The notes beneath the pieces are model-generated. The model was not told the origin of the DNA and made no database searches. It was given only the letters and a program-made list of their open reading frames with translations. The position numbers and the translations under genes are program-made. Source: Polytrichum commune (lineage: Eukaryota; Streptophyta; Polytrichopsida; Polytrichales; Polytrichaceae). From it: a stretch of 64,000 nt of DNA. Shown piece by piece: positions 36,431 to 46,924 of the stretch. Each line of letters begins with the position of its first letter. Position 1 is the first letter of the stretch. The stretch is from the NCBI GenBank assembly GCA_950295325.1, contig OX485808.1:25562527-25626526 (forward strand). The letters run 5' to 3'.

Positions 36431-37878
36431 TAAGGCTAGAGTGCTAATGCCTTTGCATCAATTGATGTTTGTTGCACATATTATTAGAGCTGCACTTGAA
36501 ACTTGACATACATCAAAGTTATATGTAAAGTCACTCAAAGAGAGACAAAGCCTTTTTTGAAAAATAAAATCTATTAAGAACTTGCTAGCTCATCGTATAT
36601 TCAAGCCCATTTTGAAAGTCAGGTGAAACTTTTGGAACCTCCTCTTTCTAACACTCAAATTTGGAGAAATTTGTACGATCTAAAATAGGGCATGTGCATG
36701 AGACTTGTTATCCTGGAATCAGGGTCGACTCATGCAAGGCTAGTTTGGCCCACCCATTCTCGTAGAATAAGCTAGAAAACATGTTCTCAGTAGCCCAACA
36801 CCACTCTTTGTGTATGGTGATTCAAGCATTAAAAAAACTTGGATGACTTTGTGTTAAGTCTCATGAACTTGGGAGTTGGGAGTAAACCACCCATGGTTTC
36901 ATCTGCATTACTTTACAAATAATTGTATTAGGTATGGTCTTCCACAAACCGGAGGGTTGGTAGTAAAGGCACACCAAGTCATAGTGTACACTCTGATGAC
37001 ACCTATATCCAGGTGGCAAGAAGACATTGGCAAGAAAGAGAAGCTGCAGTTTCCAGTTCTTGCCAGGTCACCAAGGACATGAAGGAATCCGAATTGATGA
37101 AAGCCATGCAAGCTTACACATGTACAACAGGAACTGTGACTGCAACTTAACTTGAACTGCATGATGGAATTGGAACCTTGGCAGCCTTTGCACAGGCCGC
37201 TGCAAGCTCATGAAAGGGCCAGGGCTGAACTTAATCAAGCTAGAATTGCCATAACCCGTGAAAATAAGGTGATTCGCATTCAAGATCTGGTCTGACAATC
37301 ATGACATAATTTCCCAAGATAGACGAGAAGGATTCATGAAGAATGCAAGTTGTTTCATATTTTTCTGCCCTATACAAAAAATGCTACAATTTTTCAAAGT
37401 GGAAAGTTGTCCAAATCCCTACTCGTTCACTAGATTCTCTCTACACCGAACACGGTAATCCGCATTTCCATACAGAACATTGCTTAAATCGGTTACCCCA
37501 TGAGTACATTAACACTTGACTCCCATTGGTTACACTAAGTGCACATGCATTGAAGTTGCTGCCGAGCCAAGATCGGTTTTAGAAATGGCACTTCACCATT
37601 ATGACGGCGGTCTAGTGCACAGCTAGAGGGTGGTTAACGGGTTATGATATTTCTACGTTAGGTCCTCTTTGAGTTCATGACAGGCGAGGTCAAGGCCTTC
37701 AACATCTGAAGCCAAATCCACACGAAATAAGTTATCAACTCCAACCAAGAAGGGAGGAGTCTCCGACATGGCCCCAACGGAGGAAGCAAATCGGGTTTCC
37801 ATCTTCGTCCAATCCATTTTTTGTCGGGTCTCTGTTAGTTATTAGAATATATACATTTTCTCTCTCTATAAATTTCTC

Positions 37879-38429
37879 TGTCATGTAAATAGCGATCGTG
37901 TGTCATTGCTGCTCGAGTACCAACCACCACTAATAAACAACACTAAAATATAGCAAAATTACACATAAATAATACACCTCGACATAGAAGGAAGAGAGTC
38001 AAACACTCATAAGAGCTCTAAATCTCTATTCAAATGCATACAATGAGTCAAGCTATCTCTTACTCCACCACGGGAGAATCCAAGAGTGTAAGTAGGGGGA
38101 GAAGAACTCAAGATTTATTGCAAAAACATGCAATCTTCACCTCACACAAGCTCTCTCTCCACACATTCACTCACAAGACTTGACTTGGCAAGAATGCCAA
38201 GCCAAGGAGGAGGCTCCTCACTTAGGAGCCTTCATCTCCACAAATAAGATTCATCCATCCAAATCTAAATGGATAAAACCCAACAGATAAGGTGTGGCCG
38301 TTGACGCCGCATACCGTGACAGCTGTCGTGTAAATAGCGATCGCGTGTCACTGCAGCTCCAGTACCAACCACCACTAACAAACAACACTAAAACATAGCA
38401 AAATCACACATAAACAATACACCTCGACA
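37879..38429 (-). repeat. A-B-A repeat module with 106-bp direct end repeats; possible 3' LTR or TRIM
   Basis: Two 106-bp direct repeats (37879-37984 and 38324-38429) start TGTC and end CTCGACA. They enclose a 339-bp block B. On the - strand the outer copy starts TGTCGAGG directly after a purine-rich CTGAGGGAGGCA. That is how a polypurine tract meets a 3' LTR, and it follows the gypsy element's coding part. The two copies differ at about a dozen sites, nearly all C/T. No target duplication, TGG-type primer site or matching 5' LTR was found. Block B recurs at 53284-53630. Confidence 0.55.
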
Positions 38430-38758
38430 TGCCTCCCTCAGCTGACTATGGAGTCCCGCCAAGCAGCTAGGACCAATGCCAATCCAAAGGGTATGGATAA
38501 TGAAAGATTGCTCCGCAACTAACTAATGTAGTAAACGTCATTCCAACGAATTGTAGGTTGGGTGCAATAGGAGCTCCATCCTTAATCGCCTCTGATGTTT
38601 GGCCATCAGATTCCAATGAATTAAATCCACCGCCTCATGTTGATTGCGTCTTTAAGCCATAACTCCTCATTTTCCATTTGGGCATGCACAAGATAATGAA
38701 AACCATATAAGATCATTGAGTACGATTGGTGGAAGCACCAAGTACTGAGAGATCATCG

Positions 38759-38893
38759 ACAGCGAGGACAACTCCACTGTCCAGATGGTAGAGAAGTCAA
38801 GGGTGGCCTCAAACATGCCATGTGTCAACCACATTGACACTGATCACACAAGAGCATAGTAGCCACTCTTTTCTTCTCTCCACACACAAAACA
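38759..38893 (-). pseudogene. PHD finger at the C-terminus of the retroelement polyprotein
   Basis: All eight zinc ligands of a Cys4-His-Cys3 PHD finger are present with canonical spacing: CFVC, eleven residues, CDQC, four residues, HMAC, fourteen residues, CPRC. The usual Trp sits two residues before the last Cys pair (WSCPRC). One in-frame TGA (38825-38827) falls between the second Cys pair and the His, at a variable position. The frame is continuous with the SH3-like tail after integrase, apart from the tandem repeat described next. PHD fingers bind histone H3 tails, so a targeting role for integration is likely but inferred. Confidence 0.82.
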
Positions 38894-38972
38894 TGAAAGA
38901 CCCTTTGGCACGATGGCCAGTTCATGATGAATTATACCCTCAATGGGTAGATGACATGGGGCACAGTTTTTG

Positions 38973-39202
38973 GAATGCTCGCAACACTCCATGACATCAT
39001 TGCCTTCCAACAACAACAAACCACTCGGTGGAATGCTCACAACACGCCTTGCCATCCTTGCCTTCCAACAACAACAAACCACTCGGTGGAATGCTCGTAA
39101 CACTCCCTACCATCCTTGCCTTCCAACAACAACAAACCACTCGGTGGAATGCTCGCAACACTCCCTGTCATCCTTGCCTTCCAACAACAACAAACCACTC
39201 GG
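38973..39202 (-). repeat. 58-bp tandem repeat, four copies, inside the retroelement coding region
   Basis: On + the unit starts GAATGCTC at 38973, 39031, 39089 and 39147 and contains CTTCCAACAACAACAAACCA. The last copy is 56 bp. Three extra units add 174 bp, that is 58 codons, so expansion from one to four copies keeps the frame although a single unit would not. Confidence 0.92.
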
Positions 39203-39349
39203 CAACACCTCCTTTACCCGAATGATAGTGCGCCCCGCCCTGACATTCAATGTCGTAGACACCTCACGTTGGAGATAAACATAATCCCCCTGCCGGAATC
39301 TCCGCAACTGAGGTCGGTAAGCACCACTGCGAATGCGTGCATAACGCAA
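39107..39349 (-). pseudogene. Post-integrase SH3-like segment of the retroelement
   Basis: FRQGDYVYLQREVSTTLNV followed by IIRVKEVLPSGLLLLEGKD resembles the small beta-barrel that follows gypsy integrase cores, before the chromodomain-type position. Here a PHD finger follows instead. The 58-bp array begins inside the GLLLLEGKD part. Confidence 0.7.
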
Positions 39350-40065
39350 TGCTTGGTTGTCTGAACAATCCGTTCAACCAAGTCATCCGCCTCTGGATGA
39401 TCCCGAGAGGTGGTGCGGTGATCTATGAGCGCCTTAGTGCACAACTCTTCGAAAGCACCGAGGAACTCCCTCCCTTGGTCCGTCAATACCTCAGCCGGTG
39501 CTCCAAAACGCGCCAACACACGATCCAAAAAGGCGGCCGCGGCCAAATCTGCAGAGTTTTGGGGTAAAGCAACAAGTTCAATCCACTTGCTAAAATGCTC
39601 CACCATCCACCAACGGCCCTGCAAAGTCCAATGACCAACGGTAGTCCAATCCCATGATAGGTAAGAGCTGTAACTGAGGTGACAAGGTGTTAAAACTAGA
39701 GCTGACTCGGTCACAAACTTCACACCTTCCGACATAAGCAACCACCTGCTAATACATGCCAGGCCATGCAACATTGAATGTGTCCTGCGTATGCTAAAAT
39801 GGCCAAGTTTCTCGTGCATTTGTCGCACCAAAGAGGCCCTCTGATCCGGTCTAGGGACAATACGCCTTGTCCCATCGGACCACAATCGAAATAACAAACC
39901 GTTCTCCCAATAAAACCTTGTTATTCGATGTCCAATCCTATTCCTTTCCATTGCCGAGGTAGACGAAAGAAAGGTTCCATGTTGTAGCTTATACAATACG
40001 GGAAGACCTTCCCATATATCCGCAATAGCTTGAGGTTGATCAATCTCATAATCCGAGCCCTGCAT
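39247..40065 (-). pseudogene. Integrase (zinc-binding and DDE core), degraded
   Basis: The zinc-binding part includes LVRQMHEKLGHFSIRRTHSM (HHCC type). Core landmarks are FSKWIELVALPQNSADLAAA and VLTDQGREFLGAFEELC with the second catalytic Asp. DHPEADDLVERIVQTTKH follows, where the family usually has the Glu region. The region between the zinc module and the core has shifted frame (HLSYSSYLSWDWTTVGHW is a shadow reading), and the last part drifts out of frame. Confidence 0.8.
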
Positions 40066-40336
40066 CGGAGCCTCAACAGCCGCACCAGAAAATAAAGTGA
40101 GGTAAGCAGCCGCGTGTTAACCTGGAACCGCCTCTCGATCACAATCTCCATGCCACCTGGTCCCGGCCAAGTCCTCATCCGAAGGACTTGGATTGCGTGA
40201 GAGTCCATCTGCATCCAGGTTGGTAATCCCAGCACGGTGCACCACCTCAAAGTCATACTCCTAGAACAGCAAAGCCCATATGGCGAGATTACCGGTAAGC
40301 TTATCCGACTCCATGAGCCACCGTAATGGCTGATAA

Positions 40337-40567
40337 TCAGTCACCAAAATAAAGCGCTGACCATAAAGATATGGCCGAAAATGGCAAGAACCCACACCGC
40401 CGCCAATGCCTCTTCCTCATAAGACGAATAATTGGCCTCCGCCGTGTTGTTGCTTCGCGACGCGTAAGCAACAACATACTTCCGGCCAAAGTCATCTTTC
40501 TGAGTGAGAACTGCTCCCAAACCCAATGAGCCCTAGTCCATATGCAACTGGAAAGATTTGGAGACAT
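40337..40567 (-). pseudogene. RNase H domain, degraded
   Basis: GLGAVLTQKDDFGRKYVVAY, then ASRSNNTAEANYSSYEEEAL and AAVWVL are typical of the Ty3/gypsy RNase H core, including the Glu of the YSSYEEE region. A frameshift follows at about 40385, after which the expected FRPYLYGQRFILVTD reading is found in another frame. Confidence 0.8.
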
Positions 40568-40622
40568 CTGGATGTCGAAGCACTGGAGCCGTACCCAGTT
40601 TCTACTTCAACGTCTCAAATGC

Positions 40623-41006
40623 CTATTGTTGCTTACAACCCCAAATCCACGGTTGGTCCTTGCTCGTGAGAATGGTGAGAGGCTTGGCGATCAAGCTAAA
40701 GTTCTTGACGAATCGACGATAGTAATTTGCCAAGCCCAAGAAAACACAAAGTCTCGACACATCGACCGGTGCCGGAATCTTCTGCAAGGCGTCCACCTTA
40801 GCTTGCTGCACTCCAAGACCTCCTTGAAAAATCATATGACCTAGATATGCTAGTCGGTTATGGAAAAACTTGCACTTGCCGTGGTGCAAACGCAATCCCC
40901 ACTGCTGCAACTGTTCTAAAACGGCTTGCAGATGCTTCATATGCTCTTGTGTTGTCCTGCTGAAGATGATCACATCGTCTATGTAACACCGAGCAAAGGG
41001 CAAGCC
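40623..41006 (-). pseudogene. Reverse transcriptase, 3' part
   Basis: Contains the catalytic RCYIDDVIIFS motif and the thumb and connection landmarks KCKFFHNRLAYLGHMI and FLGLANYYRRFVKNFSLIA. Its first codons are separated from the rest of RT by the DNA transposon at 41007-43120. Confidence 0.88.
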
Positions 41007-43120
41007 CACGGGGAGGTCACTTAGTGCATTTTAAAAATGACGTGCGGCATAATATAGGGAGGATTAAAATCATTCGACATAAAAATTATAAAAGAATTCC
41101 AAATAATGAAGGGTCCATTAAAAGTACATAAGCCCATTACAAGTAAAATAGATAGGTATAAAATATGGGCCATTACCTTTTAGTAAAAATAATATAGGGG
41201 CTGAAAATAAGGATCTTAGGATGTATGTTTAGTAAAATCAATTTCGTACGCATGCCTCACGAGGGATAGATGAAAAATTATTCATCATTCACCCAAAAAT
41301 GGATGAAAATGGATGAAATTGGAAGCCTAACTCTATGCCCGACTTCTCTTGGTGGTTTTTCTCCCCTTCTCTTTTGAAACTCTTCAACCCGATCGAAGGG
41401 TGCCCGTTTGTGCAGAACATTTGAGCCTCACCGTTGTGTTTAGGGTTTAGGATTGCTTGTCGTCATCTTCTTCTCCAATCTTGTGTAGAGTTTTTTAGCC
41501 AGACTGCGTGGTCTGATGCGGAAACCTTGAAGAGCAGGTCTGAAACGATCCACAGAGATTAGTGATCATTGAATGACGTGGTTATTCTGATTGTTAGTCA
41601 GTTTCTACTCCCGAGCTTTGCATGAACTAAGCATAGCGCATGCTTGTTGTCCTCCTATTCTCCAATCTTGTGTCGATGTTTTCACTAGGCTGAATTTTAT
41701 GATGCGAAAGCTCGCTTGCCTCGCCCTCCCACTTTTGTAAAGGAGAGTAGTGATTACCTTCAACACTTGAGTTTGCGTTTTTTGGCCTTTCAATCATTGA
41801 CGCCCCGGCCCTCCCTCTCATCAGTCCCTCTCCTTTCTCTTCCGCCTGCTTGGGGAGCACCCATTGCAATTTCCTCTCTTTCTCTCTCTCTCTTCATTAG
41901 ATGTTTTTTCTGCACATGGAGAAGAGCAGACGACGAAATCATTAGTAGCAACGGCGGCAGAGGCATCAAATGCTATGTCTGTTTACATGTTGAGAGGAGG
42001 GTTGCAACAAAATTAGGTTCTCAATGTTTTTCTATCCAAAGATAGATTAGCAAGAATTAAACATAGTATTCATTTCAACAACCATGATAATTGTCTCCAA
42101 GCAAGATCTTCATGTGGATCAAGATTGTTATGTATAGGATCTGATTGTGGGGTGCATTTTGTCCAACGAAGCACAACAATGCTATTGTCAAATGTAAAAT
42201 CCGTTGCCAAACGAAAAAGGGGACGTTCAATGACTGATGTTAAAGCTGGAAATGCTACTAACATATTGAACGGAGTAGATTCCAGTTCATGGTGGGTGGG
42301 TAGGATGCAAGCTATGCGGCGGCACAATGGGAAACAATTTGGAGTACTTAGGCAAGCAGTTGACCTCCTTGCTCGAACGGAGGAATTAGGGAGGAGAAAT
42401 CCTAATAATCCCCACATCAAAGTAATGTTGCAATATTATAGAAAATATCCAGGCTATAACAAATTTAAGTATGATCACACGGATAGCAAATGGATTGATG
42501 TAGATTGCATTATATCTACATTAACCATGAGTTACAATTCTACAAATGAGGTGTACACTCTTGATAGGAATGATTCAGAGCAACTATCCAAGTTTGTGAC
42601 AGAACGAACTATATAAGATTCATGACCAAGCTTAAAGTGTTTCACACTGTATGGTTTTGGTCTTCACTAGCATGTAAAGTGATTTTGAATCAAGAATTTT
42701 TATGGAGCGGGTATTGTATTTGTGAACACACACACAATCTTGTTGTGTTTGTAAACACACACTCAATCATGTTGTATTCCATCCTAAGTCTTCTTTTTGT
42801 ATTTTCACTTTAAGTTTTTGTACTTGGTTTTTGTATGGTACGTAATTTTTATATTTTTTTGTTGCCATGCTTTTTCCATCACTTTTGCATTGCATACATT
42901 CTTAAATTTAGTTTTTTTAATTAAAAGGAATATAGACTACAAAAAATTTCAATGACATGGGCATTATAAGTAATGGTAGGGTACAAAAAAATAGGCCATT
43001 TTAGAATATTATGTAATTATAGGGAGTTTTTAATTCGTGCCTTGGAGGTAAATAGCCCCTAAACAAATACCCCTCTGCCGCACGTGGTACACAAAAATCC
43101 TACTGAGTGACCTCCCCGTG
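41007..43120. mobile_element. DNA transposon with TIRs and 8-bp target duplication, inserted in the RT gene
   Basis: GGCAAGCC is duplicated at 40999-41006 and 43121-43128. The ends CACGGGGAGGTCACTTAGT and ACTGAGTGACCTCCCCGTG are inverted repeats with one mismatch in 19, and ACGTGCGGCA recurs about 35 bp inside both ends. The length is 2,114 bp. An 8-bp duplication suggests the hAT superfamily, but the CACGGG termini are not typical and no transposase is recognisable, so it is probably non-autonomous. It lacks in-frame continuity with its host. Confidence 0.9.
42029..42616 (+). CDS. Unidentified ORF inside the 2.1-kb transposon, possibly a captured exon
   Basis: The reading frame is open from an acceptor-like CAAAATTAG ending about 42018 to TAA at 42616; an ATG-initiated form starts at 42125. 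The product is basic and non-repetitive (VAKRKRGRSMTDVKAG, FGVLRQAVDLLARTEELGRR, SKWIDVDCIISTLTM). A CT-rich tract ending in TTCATTAG near 41900 suggests further introns upstream. I do not recognise it as a transposase. It may be a host gene fragment carried by the element, or a diverged element protein. Confidence 0.4.
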   Translation, partial: FLSKDRLARIKHSIHFNNHDNCLQARSSCGSRLLCIGSDCGVHFVQRSTTMLLSNVKSVAKRKRGRSMTDVKAGNATNILNGVDSSSWWVGRMQAMRRHNGKQFGVLRQAVDLLARTEELGRRNPNNPHIKVMLQYYRKYPGYNKFKYDHTDSKWIDVDCIISTLTMSYNSTNEVYTLDRNDSEQLSKFVTERTI

Positions 43121-43490
43121 GGCAAGCCAGAGAGGCCCTGGTCCATCACCCTTTGAAACTCAGCAGGTGCATTCTTCAAGCCAAATGGAAGAAATTTCCA
43201 ATGGTAAAATTGATCATTCCCATCTTGATCAACTCCCCAGAATGCGGTTTTCACCTGATCTCCCACAAGTAATGGAAGTTGGTGATAGCCGGATCTCAAA
43301 TCCAAGGTGCTAAATACTCGAGAAAATCCAATGGTATCGAACAATTCCTTCGGGATTGGCATGGGATATCGATCCGACTTGGTCTTCCGATTAACTGGAC
43401 GGTAATCCCCGCACATCCGCTTCTCCGTTCAATTGCCAAAGATATCATTCTTTGATGGCATAACCGTAGCACAAGCATATTTCCCGTTGG
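43121..43490 (-). pseudogene. Reverse transcriptase, 5' part
   Basis: CGDYRPVNRKTKSDRYPMPI, STLDLRSGYHQLPL, VKTAFWGV and FLPFGLKNAPAEFQRVMD are the fingers and palm motifs of Ty3/gypsy RT, including the first catalytic Asp region (TLDLRSGYHQ). A frameshift lies just upstream of CGDYRP. The frame resumes in the 40.6-41.0 kb segment on the far side of the insertion. Confidence 0.9.
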
Positions 43491-44119
43491 AAAGTTCGAT
43501 TAACCTTGCTGCCAAGAGCTCTCGACAACGAGCCTGAACGCCAATCTGGTCGGAAACACTGAGCCTATAAGGTCTTTGAAAAATGAGATGGTCATCCTCC
43601 AACTGAATGTGGATGGGTTTTCCTTTTTAACCTTCAACACCATGAAGGCTAAAAGCAAAACATCTACGGTACAAGCGAATAAATACTCGTACTTTTCGTG
43701 CCTCAGCACCAGTGAGATGAGGGCCTAATTCCAATGGCCAATCATCAAACTTTGTGGTCTTCCTCTCCACCAAAGGGGAGCCACCTGGTGCTAGCACAGA
43801 CTCTAACTACTAATGAGAGGAGGAGGCATTAACCATGCCCCCAACCTCCGTGCTAGCAATAGAGTCTATCCCCTCTTCATCACCACCAATATGTGATGAT
43901 GAAGCCACCACCGGAGGTGAAGAAGCCAAAGCAGTTTAAATCCGTTGACTTCGGAGCTCCTCCATCACCTGCTGCTTAAATCGAAAGATTCGTTCGGCTT
44001 CTCCAACCATGACCTCAATTCCCTCCTCCATGGACATGGACCGATGTGCCCCATGACCAAAATCCTCTGCTCCCAGAGACAACAAGTGGTCACCATGATG
44101 TCGTTGCAATGTAAGGCAT

Positions 44120-45391
44120 AAACCAACAGTCCACATCATGGTATGAAGATCCATGGCTTGGCCCAACACGAAGCGTCGTTGGCCCTCAGAAAAGCTAGGA
44201 GTTGCGGTGGTGCCAATGCGGAATCCCATGGCACGCTCCCGTTCGTCGGCCAATGGTTCGGTGTGGGTTTTGGCATGAGCATCCCACACCATACCCGGCC
44301 CCCGATTGCGGAATGCAAATGACTGTGGAAACGTCATAAAGGTGGAAAAAGACCCGCCGTGGTGCCCCCACTTTGTTGACCAATGCCAACGGGGGTAAAT
44401 TATCTCGAACAATCGGCAAAGAGGTCCGGTGCAGATCCAAAATGTCATCCATCTTCTAAGCAAAAGGTGGAGGCACTGTAGAAAATGTTGCAGCCAAAGT
44501 AGATGACGGTGCGAGGTTGGTCCAAATCCACCGAGGCCGGTGGACATAGGAACCAATACTCGTGGCATCCACAAAAATGAGATCTCCAAGGTGTTGATGA
44601 ACATAATGACTGCCTTCCAATACCTTGTCCCGAGAGTCTCCCAACAAAGGTACATTCTCGAAGATATACCTTGGAGGGGAAGGCTGGTGGGAAAACCACC
44701 ACTGCATGAGGTGGATGAGTTCCCAAAATAGACTAAACTTGGGATCCTCTAAACCGCGGCCTGCTCCAGCACGTGAATGGCCTTGGCATGGCCATCCCGC
44801 AATCACCATATCCACCGGACCCAAGTGTCGTTAGTCGGCCTCACTAATGAATGTGAAATCACGAGGGAGACGTGAAAAACACCCACGAATGGCATTCGGT
44901 TGTAATTGTTGTGGGTACAACACCATCAACTGGTAAAGATGATGACGAGCCACACGGGTGGACACTTGAGAGTTGTCCACATAAACATACTGTCTGACCG
45001 TGACGCCAACCTCCAATACGGCCGCTAAGCCCGTGCCGATGCCCCCAAACAATTCCACCAAAGTGATCTCCGCGTCTGGCGGGCGCCACAAAATGGGGTG
45101 TGCCAACGCCGATGGGCTATCCGGTATGACCGGGTTCATTGAGGCGAGAGAGAGGACAATGTCCTCACATCGCCGGAATAGCTCGGCGGAATCGCGGCAA
45201 GGAGGATGAGGATCCTGGGAATGGCACACCAATGTACTGTGAGGTGCCATCTCTCGTTGTTCCTCAACACTTGTCATAAATGCTAACGATTCCTCCAATA
45301 ATGCGGCACCATAAGGCAATGTGTCCACAATAGCACCACATCCAAAAACCATGGATAATAGTGCTATGGTCGCGGCCACCGTAAATGCCAC
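44120..45391 (-). pseudogene. C5-cytosine DNA methyltransferase domain within the retroelement pol
   Basis: Cytosine methyltransferase motifs occur in order. Motif I is VELFGGIGTGLAAVLEVG near 45060-45007. Motif IV is IAGWPCQGHSRAGAGRGLED with the catalytic Cys near 44785. Motif VI is YIFENVPLLGDSR near 44665, motif VIII is VHRPRWIWTN near 44545, and a motif IX/X-like region is FVLGQAMDLHTMMW near 44172. Such enzymes methylate cytosine C5 with S-adenosylmethionine. An in-frame TAA at 44831-44833 separates motifs I and IV, and a frameshift separates VIII from X, so this copy is inactive. The domain lies between protease and RT. The PCQ form and motif layout differ from plant DRM enzymes. Identification is strong; the subfamily is not resolved. 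Confidence 0.87.
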
Positions 45392-45694
45392 AGGAATAAG
45401 TTCTCTACGGCCGTCTCCAGCCGACCAACCCAGTCAGATCCAAGCCTCCTCAGTCCAGTTGTCCAAACCAAAACCAAGGGAATAAAGTGCTTATTGACCA
45501 ACTAAAATATCATAGTTGGTCGTATATATCACTACACACCTGAAAAAATGAGGTGCGGGTGGACCTCCAGGCTTCACTCAGAAGCTAAGCTGTAATGGCC
45601 CCCAAGTATAACCCGTGGTCCCCTCCACGTGACCAATGGATGTGACAATGGTGAATGGACATGGAGCCAAATCTTCGGCCGCCAACCCCAACTC

Positions 45695-46912
45695 CTAGGT
45701 AAACCTCTTGCTGATCATAAGCAGTTGTGCCCCTAAATCCATCATCACACAACGGGTAGCAACCCGAGTGGCATTGCCCCTAGTCCGACTGACCACCAAA
45801 ATGCTAAAATCATTCACCATACGTACAACGCCAGGTTGGATGTCTAGACACTCGCGAGTAGGTCGAGCAGTGACATCTAAGAAATAAGTTGCGCCCGAGG
45901 AGGTTAGTAAATCATAAAATGAGGTAGGTTCTTGGTCATCCAAGGTGTGTGCATAAAAAAACGCAATGGGCTCTCGTGCAAGCCTCGCTCGTTGTCTAGC
46001 CGCTGCCTCCGGATCCTTCGTGGTAGGAAAGTCAGCGGGGGCTTGAGCCACAGTCAAAGAAGACGGGGATGTCTTTCCTTCCAAAATCCTACCTGCTAGG
46101 TAAAAAACCTTAGCGGGTTGGATGTCGGATGACAACCAATCCATCGATGTGAACAAAAGGGTGTGCAACACTTTGGATGCCAAAGTGTGCACCATGTCAG
46201 TCGCCGGATTCAAGGCCTCCAAGCTCGAATTACAACCACTGACAAATTGGATAGCATCTGCCAATCCAAAACATAATGGCAGACGGGCCTGGCCAATATG
46301 ATCCGCAGGACCATTGTCCCGAGCTCGTAAGCTATCCACAGACTCCCCTGTGGTCGAGGGCATGGCTCGTGACACGGATTGAGCCCGTGTCACCGCTGCG
46401 GAATTCATCATTTGCCCTGAGGCTCTGAATATATAATAATCCGGAATGAAAGAACTAGCCTTAGCGGCGGAGGAGGACGGTAAGTCCAAGATTTGGCCGG
46501 ATGACGCCAAAATTTTGAACCTCTCCTCCAATGCTCCAATTTTTGCCTCCAACGTTTTTTTCCGATCGGAAGAATGACGTTTATCTGGATGGAGAGCAAA
46601 GCAGTTCTTCACCACGTGATTGTTCCGCCCACAATGGGAACACGTCAACTGCTTGGGTAAATGGTTACCCGCCCTCTTCGTTGAATTCTTAGTGGGAACA
46701 TATGGTTTCCGCTTCGGATTACCTACGGTTTGGGCTTGCCTTTGCTTCGAAGGACAATCCATCTTAGCGTGGTCCGCCTGCCCACAAGACCAATAATGCA
46801 AGGTCTTGTCTACCTTTGTCTGTGCCAATCCCGCAGCCACAACCGAAACCTTCCGGGATTTGCTAGAATACACTAGCATGAGCACTAAGTCAGTGGTGTC
46901 GTGTTGACACAA
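45695..46912 (-). pseudogene. Gag nucleocapsid and aspartic protease segment
   Basis: The segment has two zinc knuckles. The second is canonical (CSHCGRNNHVVKNC). The first reads YWSCGQADHAKMDC with Tyr where the first Cys belongs. A helical LEAKIGALEERFKIL follows. The segment ends in the protease start CVMMDLGAQLLMI at about 45748-45710, where the usual D-S/T-G-A reads D-L-G-A. TAG at 45695-45697 follows, and the same frame stays open beyond it. Nucleocapsid packages element RNA; the protease would process the polyprotein. Confidence 0.8.
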
Positions 46913-46924
46913 AACACGATTACA

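Larger units (their letters stand above)
29511..37878. other. Gene-poor, repeat-bearing intergenic DNA
   Basis: No ORF here looks like a real protein. Recognisable content is copies of repeat families 2, 4 and 5, a diverged 510-bp duplication (31.25-32.27 kb), an AT microsatellite at 34021-34042 and a short C-run at 34834. The rest looks like old unclassified transposon debris. Confidence 0.6.

Noticed and set aside
41007-43120. Assignment of the nested transposon to hAT or Mutator
   Set aside because: An 8-bp duplication favours hAT, but the ends are atypical, a 9-bp reading with an asymmetric end is possible, and there is no transposase. Left unassigned.
43936-44655. Single 239-codon ORF covering part of the methyltransferase region
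   Set aside because: Only its C-terminal half (from about TFMTFPQSF onward) reads as methyltransferase; the N-terminal half is the wrong frame of motifs IV-VIII. It is a frameshift product, not a separate gene.
44540-45209. + strand ORFs opposite the methyltransferase
   Set aside because: Their composition mirrors the - strand coding sequence and they have no motifs of their own.
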